Shown here in pieces: positions 49,571 through 61,270 of a DNA stretch of 64,000 bases. The notes under the pieces are model-generated. The model worked only from the letters and a program-made list of their open reading frames with translations, ran no database searches and had not been told where the DNA came from. Within the stretch, counting starts at the first letter, position 1, and each line of letters begins with the position of its first letter. The position numbers and the translations under genes were made by a program. The stretch lies in NCBI GenBank assembly GCA_051453625.1, contig JBOZIK010000001.1, forward strand, positions 104,412,117 through 104,476,116. The letters run 5' to 3'. This stretch comes from Welwitschia mirabilis. Taxonomy: Eukaryota; Gnetophyta; Gnetopsida; Welwitschiales.

Positions 49571-50679
49571 TCATTCAAATATTAGAAAACTCTCTTATAA
49601 AGACCTTTAATAAAACATACCTCAAAAATCATTCATAAATGATTAGAAATATTGGAAAAGTGCTCTTTATTATTCATAGTGATGGATACTTTACTTTTAT
49701 TATTAATTGATCAAAAACCTACTCAAATAGATATGAAACATACTCTAAACATAAATTTGAGTAATGTCTATTTGACTTATAACATAGCACTTTACTAGGC
49801 ATTTGTCAGTCCAAAAAAAAGAAAGCAAAAAATAATAGAAGCGAACCAAACTGGAAAAAAGATGAAACATAACACTTAAGCATAAAGGACCTTCTATTAT
49901 CAAATATAAAGTATGAAGATCATTGAACTCAAAGGGATGGCACGAATGAAATCTACCAAAAATAAATTCAACTAAAAAAAATTAAAAGACTATATAATAA
50001 ATACCTTACTGGATTAACATGGTTCCTCAACTTGAGTACATCCACATATAGAAGGTAGGTTTCTCTCATACCTCTAGATATTCTTAACCTATAAAAGCAG
50101 TATTTTTGAAGCATCATCAGCTTTACATACAATTGAGATGCTCTTATCAAGGTAGAACTCTCTTTTTCTTGGGGATATTCAATAAAACAATAATAAAAAT
50201 ATGCTCACAAGTACTTACGAAAGCACACCCATATAAGGATTTCCTTATAATATAGAAACCCTAATCAGGGATCCTATGATTGATAATAAGAAATGAACTA
50301 TAATGAGTATATTCAAAAATATTATAGTCGTACATTTTAATTTCAATAAGCAGTGATAATAAATGAAATAAAAAGCCTGAAAATATGTCTTCTTTGATGA
50401 AGTGATTTAGTTCTTCCTTCTTGTTATCACCCACTAGTGTTAAAGATTAGAGTGATGTAGCTTTATAAGAGTCAATGATCAATTAATGTATTCACGAGAT
50501 AATCCTTCACCAAAGATAGCTAAAAGTTGTGTGAGTAGCATTAATCACCTATGCATCTTTCGTCATTGTTCTTATTTTCTCTTTGTTTCTTTTATACTTT
50601 TGATGTCTTTCTTATTGTTGTCCTAGGTAGATAGTTATTTGAGTTTATGTAACCATTGTATAATAGATAAAAATGACTG
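49571..50679. other. AT-rich DNA, no recognisable feature
   Basis: The only notable open frame (49968-50150, minus, 60 codons) lacks family resemblance. It leads into the AGATGTCT array. Confidence 0.45.
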
Positions 50680-51130
50680 AGAATTGGATGTCCAATAACT
50701 ATTTTATTTGTAAATTTTTACAATAGATGTCTTTAGAATGATATACGTCTCCTCTTAAGCAGATGTCTTCAACATGAAAGACATCTTTGGTTAAACTATT
50801 GTGATTTTGATAAAACTTGAACTATAGTTTTTGAATAAAAGATGAAAATTTTATTGATTCCATAAGATGTAGATAATTCATCAAAATATAATTTATATCT
50901 ATTATCTTTTCTAGTTCAATATAGACATCTTTAACTATGTAGATGTATTTCAATAGTCAAAGCAGTATAGATGTCTTTAATGTGATATATGTCTTTTACT
51001 TATCTTAGATCCTTGATTCAGTATAGACATATTTCTATGATAAACTCTCATTTAGCATAGACATATTTGATGTAGCAGACATCTTTTCCATATATATCTT
51101 CAAATGTACAGACATCTTTAGTCAGTTGTA
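50680..51130. repeat. AGATGTCT/AGACATCT motif array, LTR-like
   Basis: About fifteen units such as atagatgtcttta, aaagacatcttt and cagacatctt occur in 450 bp. The first ~253 bp (50680-50932) are repeated nearly exactly at 51293-51548 across a 70-N gap. The same motif fills the spacers at 58185-58602 and 60985-61270 of a copia family, so this may be that family's LTR. No LTR edge was found. Confidence 0.6.
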
Positions 51131-51292
51131 ATTTGACATATAGGAAATCTGAGCTGAACTTTCTATGTAATTTTAACTTTGATGTTTGACTTGGATTGAT
51201 TCTTTTTATAATTTGGTGTTCCNNNNNNNNNNNNNNNNNNNNNNNNNNNNNNNNNNNNNNNNNNNNNNNNNNNNNNNNNNNNNNNNNNNNNN

Positions 51293-51548
51293 AGAATTGG
51301 ATGTCCAACAACTATTTTATTTTTTGTAAATTTTTGCAATAGATGTCTTTAGAATGATATATGTCTCCTCTTAAGCAGATGTCTTCAACATGAAAGACAT
51401 CTTTGATTAAACTATTGTGATTTTGATAAAACTTGAACTATAGTTTTCGAATCAAAGATGAAAACTTTATTGATTCCATAAGATGTAGATAATTCATCAA
51501 AATATAATTTATATCTATTATCTTTTCTAGTTTAATATAGACATCTTT
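51293..51548. repeat. Near-exact copy of 50680-50932
   Basis: It starts agaattggatgtcca directly after the 70-N gap and ends at the 754-N gap. It differs from the left copy by a few substitutions and one small indel. It is either a real tandem repeat or LTR pair, or a contig-end overlap that was not merged. Confidence 0.85.
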
Positions 51549-52302
51549 NNNNNNNNNNNNNNNNNNNNNNNNNNNNNNNNNNNNNNNNNNNNNNNNNNNN
51601 NNNNNNNNNNNNNNNNNNNNNNNNNNNNNNNNNNNNNNNNNNNNNNNNNNNNNNNNNNNNNNNNNNNNNNNNNNNNNNNNNNNNNNNNNNNNNNNNNNNN
51701 NNNNNNNNNNNNNNNNNNNNNNNNNNNNNNNNNNNNNNNNNNNNNNNNNNNNNNNNNNNNNNNNNNNNNNNNNNNNNNNNNNNNNNNNNNNNNNNNNNNN
51801 NNNNNNNNNNNNNNNNNNNNNNNNNNNNNNNNNNNNNNNNNNNNNNNNNNNNNNNNNNNNNNNNNNNNNNNNNNNNNNNNNNNNNNNNNNNNNNNNNNNN
51901 NNNNNNNNNNNNNNNNNNNNNNNNNNNNNNNNNNNNNNNNNNNNNNNNNNNNNNNNNNNNNNNNNNNNNNNNNNNNNNNNNNNNNNNNNNNNNNNNNNNN
52001 NNNNNNNNNNNNNNNNNNNNNNNNNNNNNNNNNNNNNNNNNNNNNNNNNNNNNNNNNNNNNNNNNNNNNNNNNNNNNNNNNNNNNNNNNNNNNNNNNNNN
52101 NNNNNNNNNNNNNNNNNNNNNNNNNNNNNNNNNNNNNNNNNNNNNNNNNNNNNNNNNNNNNNNNNNNNNNNNNNNNNNNNNNNNNNNNNNNNNNNNNNNN
52201 NNNNNNNNNNNNNNNNNNNNNNNNNNNNNNNNNNNNNNNNNNNNNNNNNNNNNNNNNNNNNNNNNNNNNNNNNNNNNNNNNNNNNNNNNNNNNNNNNNNN
52301 NN

Positions 52303-52689
52303 TATATTTTTACGAAAATCCCCCCCCCCCCCCAACCTTTTTAGTGATATCCAAAACTTAATAAATGAAAGTTTAATCTAAGAGATAATAGAATGTATGA
52401 CATGAGACATAATATAAATTTTAATAGTTTTGAAAATATTTACTAACCACATACATAATCATGAAAAATAGTAATCAGGAAAACAACATAAGCATTAAGT
52501 AATTGCATATAAGTAAAAATAACAATAGTCAATAATAAGAAAATATTTCTTTCTTAAAGCAAAAGATAGATTCCTTTCTAATCACAGGTCCATAATCTTA
52601 ATGATGAACTTCCCTTAAAAGAAGTTTCTTCTGTTTCAAGCATTCCTATTTGAAAGATCCAAACTACATATATTTGATCAAGCATATTT
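52303..52689. other. AT-rich DNA opening with a 14-base C run at a gap edge
   Basis: C14 at 52320-52333 lies 18 bases after the largest gap. Such runs are rare in this AT-rich DNA and are a known cause of assembly breaks. The rest shows nothing recognisable. Confidence 0.6.
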
Positions 52690-54880
52690 GGAATACTCAA
52701 GTGAAAGGTAATTCTACTTATAGATTTTTTTAAAAGCTCAAAATTTTAAGGTATGAGTTAATTATTTGAAAGAAACGATTGAATGCTTTCTTTAAAAGCA
52801 TTAAGAATCAATTATTAGAGAAGTCAAGCACTCTCCAAAAGCACAATAAAGCTATCAGTTCTGATTCAGGTTATAACAAGCACCTTATCTCTCAAATTCA
52901 TGATATATCTTTTAAGGAAGAGACTCACTAGAAATGGAGATTTAGAATCTAGTGGTTTAAAGAAGGGGACCGCAACATAAAATTCTTCTTCTAGACAATG
53001 AGTAGAGATAGGAAAAAAACACTTAGATTATCAATTCTTTCATTGATTATTTTTAGAAATTGTTTATAGAGAAGCCCATGACTCTTAGCAGTGTTCTAGT
53101 TAATCCTCCTATCACTAAAGAACAATAATGTTACTTAAGACAAAGATTCATAGAGGATGAAATTTAGAACACCATCAATTTTATGAAAAAAATAGGGTGT
53201 TAAGTCCAGATGACTTCAATATAGAGTTCTATTAGACTTTCTAGGATATTATTAAAGTTGATGTTTATGATGTGATCTAAGAAATATTTGAGAAAGGTAC
53301 CTTTTATAAACCCTTCAATGGCACTTTTATCACTATCATTCTTAAAATAAAAGATGCAGAAAGTCCTCACTAATAGAGGCCAATCAGTTTTTGTAATGTT
53401 TTCTATAATATTTATACTAAGATTATTACAAACAGGTTTAAAGTACTTCTTCTGGATATGGTCCTCCCATCTCAATCTGATTATTTTAGGAAGAGTTATT
53501 CATGATAACATAATCCTTGCTAATGAAATCCTTCATTTACATCATAGAAAAAACAAACCTATAATGTTTCTCAAACTTGATATGGCTAAAGTATTTGATA
53601 TAGTCTAGTGAAAAATAGTAGAGTATGTATTATAAGAGCATAGCATGTCCACGCCTCTTAGGTATCTAATTCACTTTTGTATGTTAATGTTAACCTTCTC
53701 TATTATGGTCAATGAGGAGAGATATGGCTACTTTTAGGGTAACAGTAGCCTACATCAAGGTGACCCCCTTTCTTTAAAAGTCTTTTTATTCTAATGATGA
53801 ACTCCTTAGCTAGACTCTTCACTTAGAATCAGAATTAGATTTTAGCCACTGAGCTATCACCTTCTTATTTCATCTTTCAGTTTGCAGATGATATTATTCT
53901 CTTCCTAGACTCTAGCCTTGCTGTGGCAAGCATACTCACAATCTATTAAACAAGTTTTATGATTTTTAAGATCTTACTATAAAATGGTAGAAATCAAAAC
54001 TCTTCCTCATCAACACTCCTTAACCAAGGAATACAACTATCTCTTAGGTTTTTCAATGTTCACAAGCCACATTTCCTAATGCTTATCTTAGTCTTCATTT
54101 TGATTTAGAGTAGATTACTGATAATATTTGGCCTTTTTTGATGAGGAAAACTATAGCTCAATTAACTAAATGATAAGACAAATTCTTANNNNNNNNNNNN
54201 NNNNNNNNNNNNNNNNNNNNNTGCCTAGTAAGTATGACTATTTATTCCACTAGTTGCTTTCCTACATCTAGTAAGTATGTCAGCTTGATAGATAATCTTA
54301 TTCAAGATTTTATTTAGTTGAGTGGCAAGCTCCACAAAAGGCTTCATCTTATAAACTTTGAGCAAACCATCATGTTAAAGAAAGCAAGTGGTCTTGGCAT
54401 TAGAATACCTATGGATATAAGTAAATGTATTCTTGCTAAGCACTACTATAGATTTCTATTTGATAACAACATTTGCTAGGTTAAATTCTTTAAAGAAGGT
54501 AATGATAATAAAGAAAAGCATTCTAATTTTTAGAAGCATATGATTTGTTCCACCAGAAATATTTGACTATAGGTTTTTGAAAATCAAACTCTTTCCATCC
54601 AATATGGCAAAATAAGCATATCAGTAATCTATCATAATTTGTTTAAGTATGATCATAGATGGAAGAAATTATGGAAGCTAAATATTCTAGAGAAAATTAA
54701 AATGTTTTGGTGGTATATGTTGAAAGGGCATCTTCCCATAGTAGATAATCTTATTCAAAGAAATTTGTATCATGAAGATAATGAGTCTCAAAATCATCTA
54801 TTCATTTAATGTTCTATTATAAAAAATATCTAGAAAGGTCTAAATATATCTTATTCTTCTCACATTAGCTTGGATATATT
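52690..54880 (+). pseudogene. LINE ORF2 (reverse transcriptase and zf-RVT domain)
   Basis: Plant L1-like ORF2 encodes endonuclease, RT and a C-terminal zinc-binding domain. The endonuclease lies in or before the gap. Visible in order are WFKEGDRNIKFFF (52953), then KIITNRFKVLLLDMVLPSQS (about 53410-53470), then IHDNIILANEILH and FLKLDMAKVFDIV (53580-53608). The catalytic FADDIILF is at 53881-53904. Next come PNAYLSLHFDLE (near 54075) and, after a 33-N gap, the zf-RVT part WKKLWKLNILEKIKMFWW and LKGHLPIVDNLIQRNLYHED (54658-54780). Frames change repeatedly and stops are common. It is unrelated in position to the LINE ORF1 at the left end. No poly(A) tail was seen. Confidence 0.88.
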
Positions 54881-55089
54881 TAATTATTTTAAGAAAAATA
54901 TTTTCATAATTGTTGGTGCTTAGCTCTTATGGAAGTATAGATGCAACATTATCTTTTAGCAGGAAAAATTATCCCTTTTAAAGTTTAAATTTAAAATCAT
55001 CAGATAGATTAAAGAACTAGATCAAATCCAGGTCTATAAGAATCATGGAAGCCTAAACTCTGTAAACAGAACCACCCTCAATTTGCAAG

Positions 55090-56110
55090 AGAACACACAG
55101 CTGAGAGCATCTAAACTGCACCAAAGTAGAGCATTTGAACCATGCTCGAGTAGCCATTATGATCTCAACACGCAAAAAGACATGAGGAAGGCTCTAAGAA
55201 TTGAACTTATCAAGCATGATATGCTACTGCACCATAAGCAAACTTAGGAGGCCTTTTGAAAAGCATGATGAGATTATTATATGCTTAGCCTTAGAGGACA
55301 TGATCTTGATCTTTCCAAATAACTTTGTAGAAACCAGAATGATAGATCTACTTAGATACGTAACACTACCATATTTATTGACATGCCTTTAATTAGTGAT
55401 GCCATTCGCATAGGTCCTTAAGAAATTAAGCTAAATAGGAAAGTCTCCAAGGCTTTTATTATTCCTTACTTTGAAATATTATTTGGGAAAACTCTTAAAA
55501 AGAGATGAGGAAGCTATAGAAGGAAGGACTTGCACAGGCATTTTGATTCTTAAGCTACTTTAATCATGGAATACTTCACTTTGAAGGGCCATTTCAACAA
55601 GATAAATGAGCTACATTTCCACTTTCTTGTCATTATGATGGATGAGTTTTAGATAGATCTCCCTTTCTTTCTTTCTAACTCTCTTCACTACTCCATCTGA
55701 AGCTGCAAGATACACCATGAAGGGTTGATTTGGTTACTTTATCAAAGGAAAATGCAGATTGATGTTGACATATTATCTTAACAAGAAATTCAAAAGGAGG
55801 CCTATGCAAAAGCTGCTATTGTGGGATCCTCTAAAGTACACTAAGAGTGATGAGGAGCATGGTCTTTCCATATCCCCTAGGTGCACTGATGATGTGATAG
55901 GACCAAAACATACATATCATTAGTAGTATAAAGAAGAAGCTGTAGAGGAGGAAGAATAGTAAGAAGAAGAAAACATAAGCTCTTTAAATTATGATCTTAA
56001 TGAGTATTAATTTATTATAAACCCCTTAGAATATGCAAATCTTCAGCCTCTTTTTGATTGGAATTGGAAACCTAGATTAACAAAATTAAATGCTAATATT
56101 TGGGGGGTTT
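55090..56110 (+). other. Unassigned retroelement-like ORF remnant
   Basis: Coding-like text appears in shifting plus frames. Blocks are RRPFEKHDEIIICLALED and FVETRMIDLLRYVTLPYLL (55240-55380), then LKGHFNKINELHFHFLVIMM (55580-55640), DLPFFLSNSLHYS and HHEGLIWLLYQRKMQ (to 55760), then an acidic tail EEEAVEEE-like (55930-55975) and EYANLQPLFDWNWKP (56020-56070). The 'LPFFL.NSL...HHEGLI.LL' part reminds me of the C-terminal half of plant retroelement additional ORFs, but I cannot name a family. It lies directly after the LINE remnant yet does not look like a LINE RNase H. Confidence 0.35.
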
Positions 56111-56129
56111 GAATACTAGGGAGACTTCT

Positions 56130-57329
56130 ACCATGCCTGAAAATCTAGCTCTTAAGCTATGTTGTATCTTTTCCCTATTTTTGAGTTAATATAATTCGTT
56201 TACCATTTTTCAAATAATAGATTGTATAATGTGAGTTGATAACAGTAAATAACAATAGTGTGTAAATCATAGTTTAAAAAAATAAAGACAACAATAAAAC
56301 ATAAAATGTGTATCATTAATAAATAATTGATCATCAACATGATGTCACTCATATCCCAAAATCACATCCTCTAGGATTATATAAAATGTTTAATCTGATT
56401 TGCCTATCTTATTCCCTTTTTGGATAGCATACAAAAGAAGCTAATTAGTAAGAGTCGAGTCACTTGTGTACTGTATATCATCTCCTACTTCATTGCTATC
56501 ATTGTTACTATCCCTAGTGGTGGAGGTTTGAATGGTATATGAAGAGGAAGATGTGGATGCAGATGCATGTTATTTCCTAGATGGCCACTGAGATGACTTA
56601 TCAGGGCCCTAAGAGGCTTGTCTTCTCATACACAAATACATCTAAGGGGTAATAGAAGTGCTAAAAAAGCTAGTAGTGAAAGTCTTAGTGAAAGGTGATG
56701 GTGAAGCTGTGCTAAGAAGTGAAACATAAACGGGTTCTATAAAAGGTGGTACTGGAGATGAAAGACGAGATGAGTATGATGAATAAAGGGATGATGGAGG
56801 CTATGTAGAATAACAAAGGGTTAATTTTTGATAAGGCTTATGAAAGATGAGGGGCTATTCAGTAGAAATCTTAATGTCTCCTTGCTGCTTCCCCTGTATC
56901 TATGATATAGCATTGTGCTTTCCCTGTTTCTGTGATGGATCCTGGTGCTCCCTCATGTCTATGCCTTCTCTATTATGAACTATAAAAAGATTCAGTATTT
57001 ACTACATGCCTTTTTTCATATCTTGTAGCATGAAATGCTAGAGATGCCTCTGCCTCTAATTTCTTCTTAGATATAGTTCAAGTGGAAGCTCCATGGATTC
57101 CCAACTGTCTATAGAAGTCTCTTCTTCATTAGCTATGGAATAGTGCTTCTTCAACTTCAACAAGGATAGGCTATTCTTTACTGATGATGAACTATAATAT
57201 GCTATATAATAAGAGCACTAAAATTGAGATTCAGACTATCTTCTGCGTGTGCCTTTACTAGCTAGTACTGGTGCTCGTCGTTTTTCACTAAATTTTGATA
57301 GTAGCTTCTTAGGTTAACTGAGACTCACC
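56130..57329 (-). other. Low-complexity tail region downstream of the additional ORF
   Basis: On the minus strand the text is Ser/Thr-rich and stop-broken (ASASTSSSSYTIQTSTT near 56570-56520; later DIQYTSDSTLTN). It follows the conserved domain at 57330-58080 and probably represents the variable C-terminal tail of the same ORF and its 3' spacer. No LTR edge was found to the left. Confidence 0.4.
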
Positions 57330-58080
57330 TGTGACACTGAGATGCTGGCAATACTGATAATCATACTAATCAAGCAAGGGTAATCCAAAGTCTGATTTTT
57401 CAGAAAAAGAGTAATAATATCTATACATAAAATAAAACCAAGGTCAATATTTAACCCACAAGTAGACAATAAACCATAGATGTCTACATTGGATTCTAAT
57501 AGTTATAGCTATCGCTCCCAAAAAGTATGTTATAGAATGTGATTAAACTTAAAGAGACATCTAGTATCATATCTTTATGTTCTACATTTTCATAAAAATT
57601 CATTCTGGAATGTTCAAAAAGCACATTACTCAAGGAATGTTGTGAAATACTAATAGAGTGGCAAGTGAATATATATTCAAAATAATGCACTTATAACTAT
57701 GAAAGCTCTAAATCATGAATTCCAACCATGGAATTTACAAAACTGAGTGTAATAAATATAGAAGTACCTTTTACTTATGTTTGGAAAGTCCCATTGTAAT
57801 CATCTATCTCATGTATGTTAACATAGAATTCCTTGACTGCAAGATTTGAAATGCCCTTGTTTAATTGAATTACCATGTTCCAACTAACATTCAAAAATAA
57901 GCAAGTAGATAATTTTTTATTTACTTTTGGAATCCAAGAGTCCTTTCTATAATGATGGAGTTTCTAGTCCAAGTTTCAAAACGTTTGACAGTAAACTCAT
58001 GATAAAACTGAGGCTCATACTGCGGTTTGTTTGATTTTGGGGCTAATTTGGAGGTACCAAAGGGTTTTTTTTCCATCATG
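57330..58080 (-). pseudogene. Additional ORF ('putative plant transposon protein' type), second copia family, copy 1
   Basis: Reading leftward from the ATG near 58078: KPFGTSKLAPK, then YEPQFYHEF, then AVKEFYVNIHEIDDYNGTF, then VKGTSIFITLSFVNSMVGI (about 57850-57750), then NVEHKDMILDVSLSLITFYN (near 57590-57530), and finally YPCLISMIISIASIS (near 57380-57340). This follows the domain pattern V.EFYAN...F..(W)V.G..I.......N...G, GH.D.....L.L.Y.I, (F)P.LI...C..A. The same start and YEPQFYHE block recur at 60424-60722. Frames shift and stops occur. Sense relative to the family's pol at 61.5-64 kb. Confidence 0.62.
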
Positions 58081-58184
58081 TTTTAAGAAAATATGGAAAG
58101 AACTAAACTAATAACAACCAAATGTGAAAGAATCAATGAAAAAAAGCACCTTTTCAGAAAAGATCACCTAGTGTACTAGCTATA

Positions 58185-58602
58185 AAGATGTCTTCCAAAT
58201 CCAAGACATCGTTGCTAAGAGATATTATAAAAAGAAGATGAAAAAAAGCTCTAGGAGGGACACTTGTTGAGTGAAGGATTGAAAATGATATATGGTGTCC
58301 CCTTTGTTGGTTAAAAAGGGTCAAAACCCCCATTTTTAGCACGTGTTTTAATTTTGAGATAATTCTTGAAAGACGTCTATTAACTGAAAGATGTCTAAAA
58401 TGATAAAAGTAGATATCTATCTTAATCAAAGAAGTCTTCTATTAGAAATTTTATAAGTCATCTGTATATTGTAAAGATGTCTACCTCTCCAAAGACATCT
58501 ATTTTTAAAATAATGGAAAACATACCTCACCTTCAAAGACATCTATCATATAAAGATATCTACTTAATAGACTTTTATAATACTAAATATGTCTCCATGA
58601 TA
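58185..58602. repeat. AGACATCT/AGATGTCT array, copy 1 (between pol and additional ORF)
   Basis: About a dozen units occur (aaagatgtcttcc, aaagacgtctatt, aaagatgtctaaa, aaagacatctat, aaagatatctac). The block is collinear with 60860-61240 of the second copy. Two units read GACGTC, the CpG form of GACATC. The array is interrupted at 58608 by a solo-LTR-like insertion. Confidence 0.7.
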
Positions 58603-58607
58603 GACGT

Positions 58608-60136
58608 TGTGATGCCAAATTATATGTATTTGATGGGGTATTTTGAGTACTTATGTAGGACATTTGAATAGGTTTAAGTGAAAAACAATAATTATCAAGA
58701 GTTAAAGAGATAATCACAGAAATACGCAATTACTAGTACATGTGAAGACATTTTGGATAAATTCTAATACTTAGCATTTTAAGGAGGATTTAATGATCTA
58801 CAAAGCTAATTTAACTTAACATAAGAACTTAAAAGTCTATTCTCCCCTTCATTGTTTAGATGACATTTCCAAACAATAGCATGANNNNNNNNNNNNNNNN
58901 NNNNNNNNNNNNNNNNNNNNNNNNNNNNNNNNNNNNNNNNNNNNNNNNNNNNNNNNNNNNNNNNNNNNNNNNNNNNNNNNNNNNCCTTCATTGTTTAGAT
59001 GATATTTCCAAACAATAGCATGAAAAAGCTGACAAGGATGTTAACTAGACTAAATTTGAAGCTAATGTGGATTCTTTTTTATGTGGCATCATCTTCTCCA
59101 TTATATAGATGACTACCAGGGTGACACTGCACTTAGTTTTATAACCTATGCACCAAATTTTACCTAACTTAACAAATGTATCATGCAGCCCTTCTTTAGT
59201 GTCGTTAGGGTTTCATCTAGTTATAATTTTTCTATTNNNNNNNNNNNNNNNNNNNNNNNNNNNNNNNNNNNNNNNNNNNNNNNNNNNNNNNNNNNNNNNN
59301 NNNNNNNNNNNNNNNNNNNNNNNNNNNNNNNNNNNNTCATGCAGCCCTTCTTTAGTGTCATTAGGGTTTCATCTAGTTATAATTTTTCTATTATTAGGAT
59401 GTAACCTTGTAATAAATACCTCCTTTCCCCTTACTCTAACTTTCATTTTCTTTAACACTAAAAATCTTGTGACAAGAGATCAAAGGACAAGAGGTCCATC
59501 CATTGTTATAGAGAGAAGTATTCCTTGGTGTTAAGCTATCTTTTTCATTTAGGTCTTGCTGCTTTATAATAGGATTTTGATCCAACATTAATGAAAAGTT
59601 TGTTTTAGTTTTATTATGTACATCTCGCTAATGGTTTATGTTTTTTATGATTCAATGACAACTTCATAGTTAATATCGACCATCAAAGGACACACCCTTT
59701 GTTAAGGTTAAGATCGCTAATTTAGATCATGCATTGCATGTTGCATTTCATAGCATAATAGTTACATATTTTCTCTATTTTTTTTAACATAATTGACAGC
59801 TTAGATTGATTAGGATTTAATGACGTTTTTCCTTTATTGATCTAGATTACTCATGAATATTTGTGACAAGAAGATTTAGTAGTTAGATAGATATTTCATT
59901 TAGAATAGTTCTCATTTTCATTTCATTATAAGCATTTCATTAGTACTTATATTGTATTATTTTCTTGCATGTTTCTTTATTTTCATTTTTATAAAAAGGA
60001 AAAAATAAAATACTCTGCTCAATATGACATTCGAGTTAACCCTCATCTATTCTAGCATGTATTTCATGCAAACATTTGTGATTGATAGGATTTACTTAAG
60101 GATGAAACGATTGCATCAATACACACTACAATAATA
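58608..60136 (+). mobile_element. Solo LTR (gypsy-like) inserted in the copia spacer
   Basis: It starts TGTGATGCC and ends ATAATA, flanked by GACGT (58603-58607) and GACAT (60137-60141), a five-base duplication with one CpG-type change. The sister copy of the host repeat (61220-61265) is uninterrupted at this point. Inside, a promoter-like stretch (ttagggtttcatctag, then aataaatacctcc at 59411) and 'gcattgcatgttgcatttcatagcat' resemble plant gypsy LTRs of the Tat/Athila kind. Two 100-N gaps with duplicated edges lie inside, so true length is uncertain. The element family is an inference. Confidence 0.52.
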
Positions 60137-60141
60137 GACAT

Positions 60142-60323
60142 ATTCCATATAAATAAGTCTTCCCTGAAAGATAAAAGAACTTTAAAATTTTCTATTATTA
60201 ACATCATGATAAAAGTATCACAGCAAAAATGTAAAGTAACATGTAAATAATTTACTATTTTAGGGTCTAACTATAATCTCAACTCATAGAATATCATAAT
60301 GTGTAGTTGAGATATTGAAAGTG
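60142..60323 (-). repeat. Pol-proximal spacer of copia family 2, copy 1
   Basis: 'gtcttccctgaaagat', 'tctattattaacatcatgat' and 'ctaactataatctcaactcatagaatatcataatgtg' match 61255-61410 of copy 2. It completes the spacer that the solo LTR interrupts. The pol that should follow on the right is absent: a 100-N gap and then another copy's additional ORF come next. Confidence 0.72.
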
Positions 60324-60423
60324 NNNNNNNNNNNNNNNNNNNNNNNNNNNNNNNNNNNNNNNNNNNNNNNNNNNNNNNNNNNNNNNNNNNNNNNNNNNNN
60401 NNNNNNNNNNNNNNNNNNNNNNN

Positions 60424-60722
60424 TGCTATCATCTATCTCATGTATATTACCATAGAATTCCTTGACTATAAGGTTTAAAATTTCTTGGTTTAATTGCACT
60501 GTTATATTCCAATTAACATGTGAAAAATAAGCAAGAAGATAATCTCTTTTTTTTCTTTTGAAATCCAAGGGTTCATTCTATAATAATGGATTTTCAAGTC
60601 CAAGTTTTAAAATTTTTTATAGCTGACTCATGATAAAATTGAGGTTCATACTATAATTTATGAGTTTCTCTGATAGGTTCTTTTTCTCTGAAGGCACCAA
60701 AGGGATTTTTCCTTATCATGTT
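60424..60722 (-). pseudogene. Additional ORF, second copia family, copy 2 (N-terminal part)
   Basis: From the ATG near 60720: MIRKNPFGAFREKEPIRE, then YEPQFYHES, then KRKKRDYLLAYFSHVNW and NLIVKEFYGNIHEIDDS, cut by the 60324 gap. It is collinear with 57790-58080. The conserved KEFY.NIHEIDD block confirms the family in both copies. Confidence 0.62.
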
Positions 60723-60959
60723 TGAAGAAAATATGAAAATAATTAAAGTAGTAAAAAATAAATGCAAAATATCTAGTAAGAAAGAGCACTTATAAAAGAA
60801 AAGAACACATGTTATGCTGGATGTGAAGACTTCTTCCAAATCTAAGATGTTAATGCTGAGATATCTAAGAAAATTCAAGCTAAAAAGGAACTTTAAGAGG
60901 TATACCTATTGAGTGAAAGATTAAACGTGATAGGTGGTGGAACCTTTCTTAAATAAAAA

Positions 60960-61270
60960 GGATCAAAACACTCATTTTTAGTGCACGTTTTATTTTTGAT
61001 ATAGTTCTTAAAAGACATCTAATCAATCAAAAGATGTCTAAAATGATAAAAGTAGGCATCTAAGGACATCTTATTTTAATAGATTTTATGAGTTGTCTAC
61101 ATACTATAAAGATGTCTACCTATCTAAAGACATATACTTCAAAAAATTAAAAATGTACTTGACCTTTAAAGATGTCTAACATAAAAAGACATCTAATGTA
61201 GAGATGTTTATGCTCCCAAGATGTCTACATGATGGATGTATTTAACTTAAACATGTCTTCCCTAAAAAAT
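60960..61270. repeat. AGACATCT/AGATGTCT array, copy 2
   Basis: About twelve units occur between the additional ORF and pol (aaagacatctaat, aaagatgtctaaa, aaagatgtctacc, aaagatgtctaac, aaagacatctaat, caagatgtctaca). Spacing is irregular, about 15-40 bp. This copy is uninterrupted. Confidence 0.72.

Noticed and set aside
49305-51130. Short regularly repeated motifs as a CRISPR array
   Set aside because: Units are short, degenerate and irregularly spaced with no constant-length spacers. The context is plant LTR retroelements.
51532-52335. 267-codon minus-strand open frame
   Set aside because: It is almost entirely N. The open reading is an artefact of the 754-N gap.
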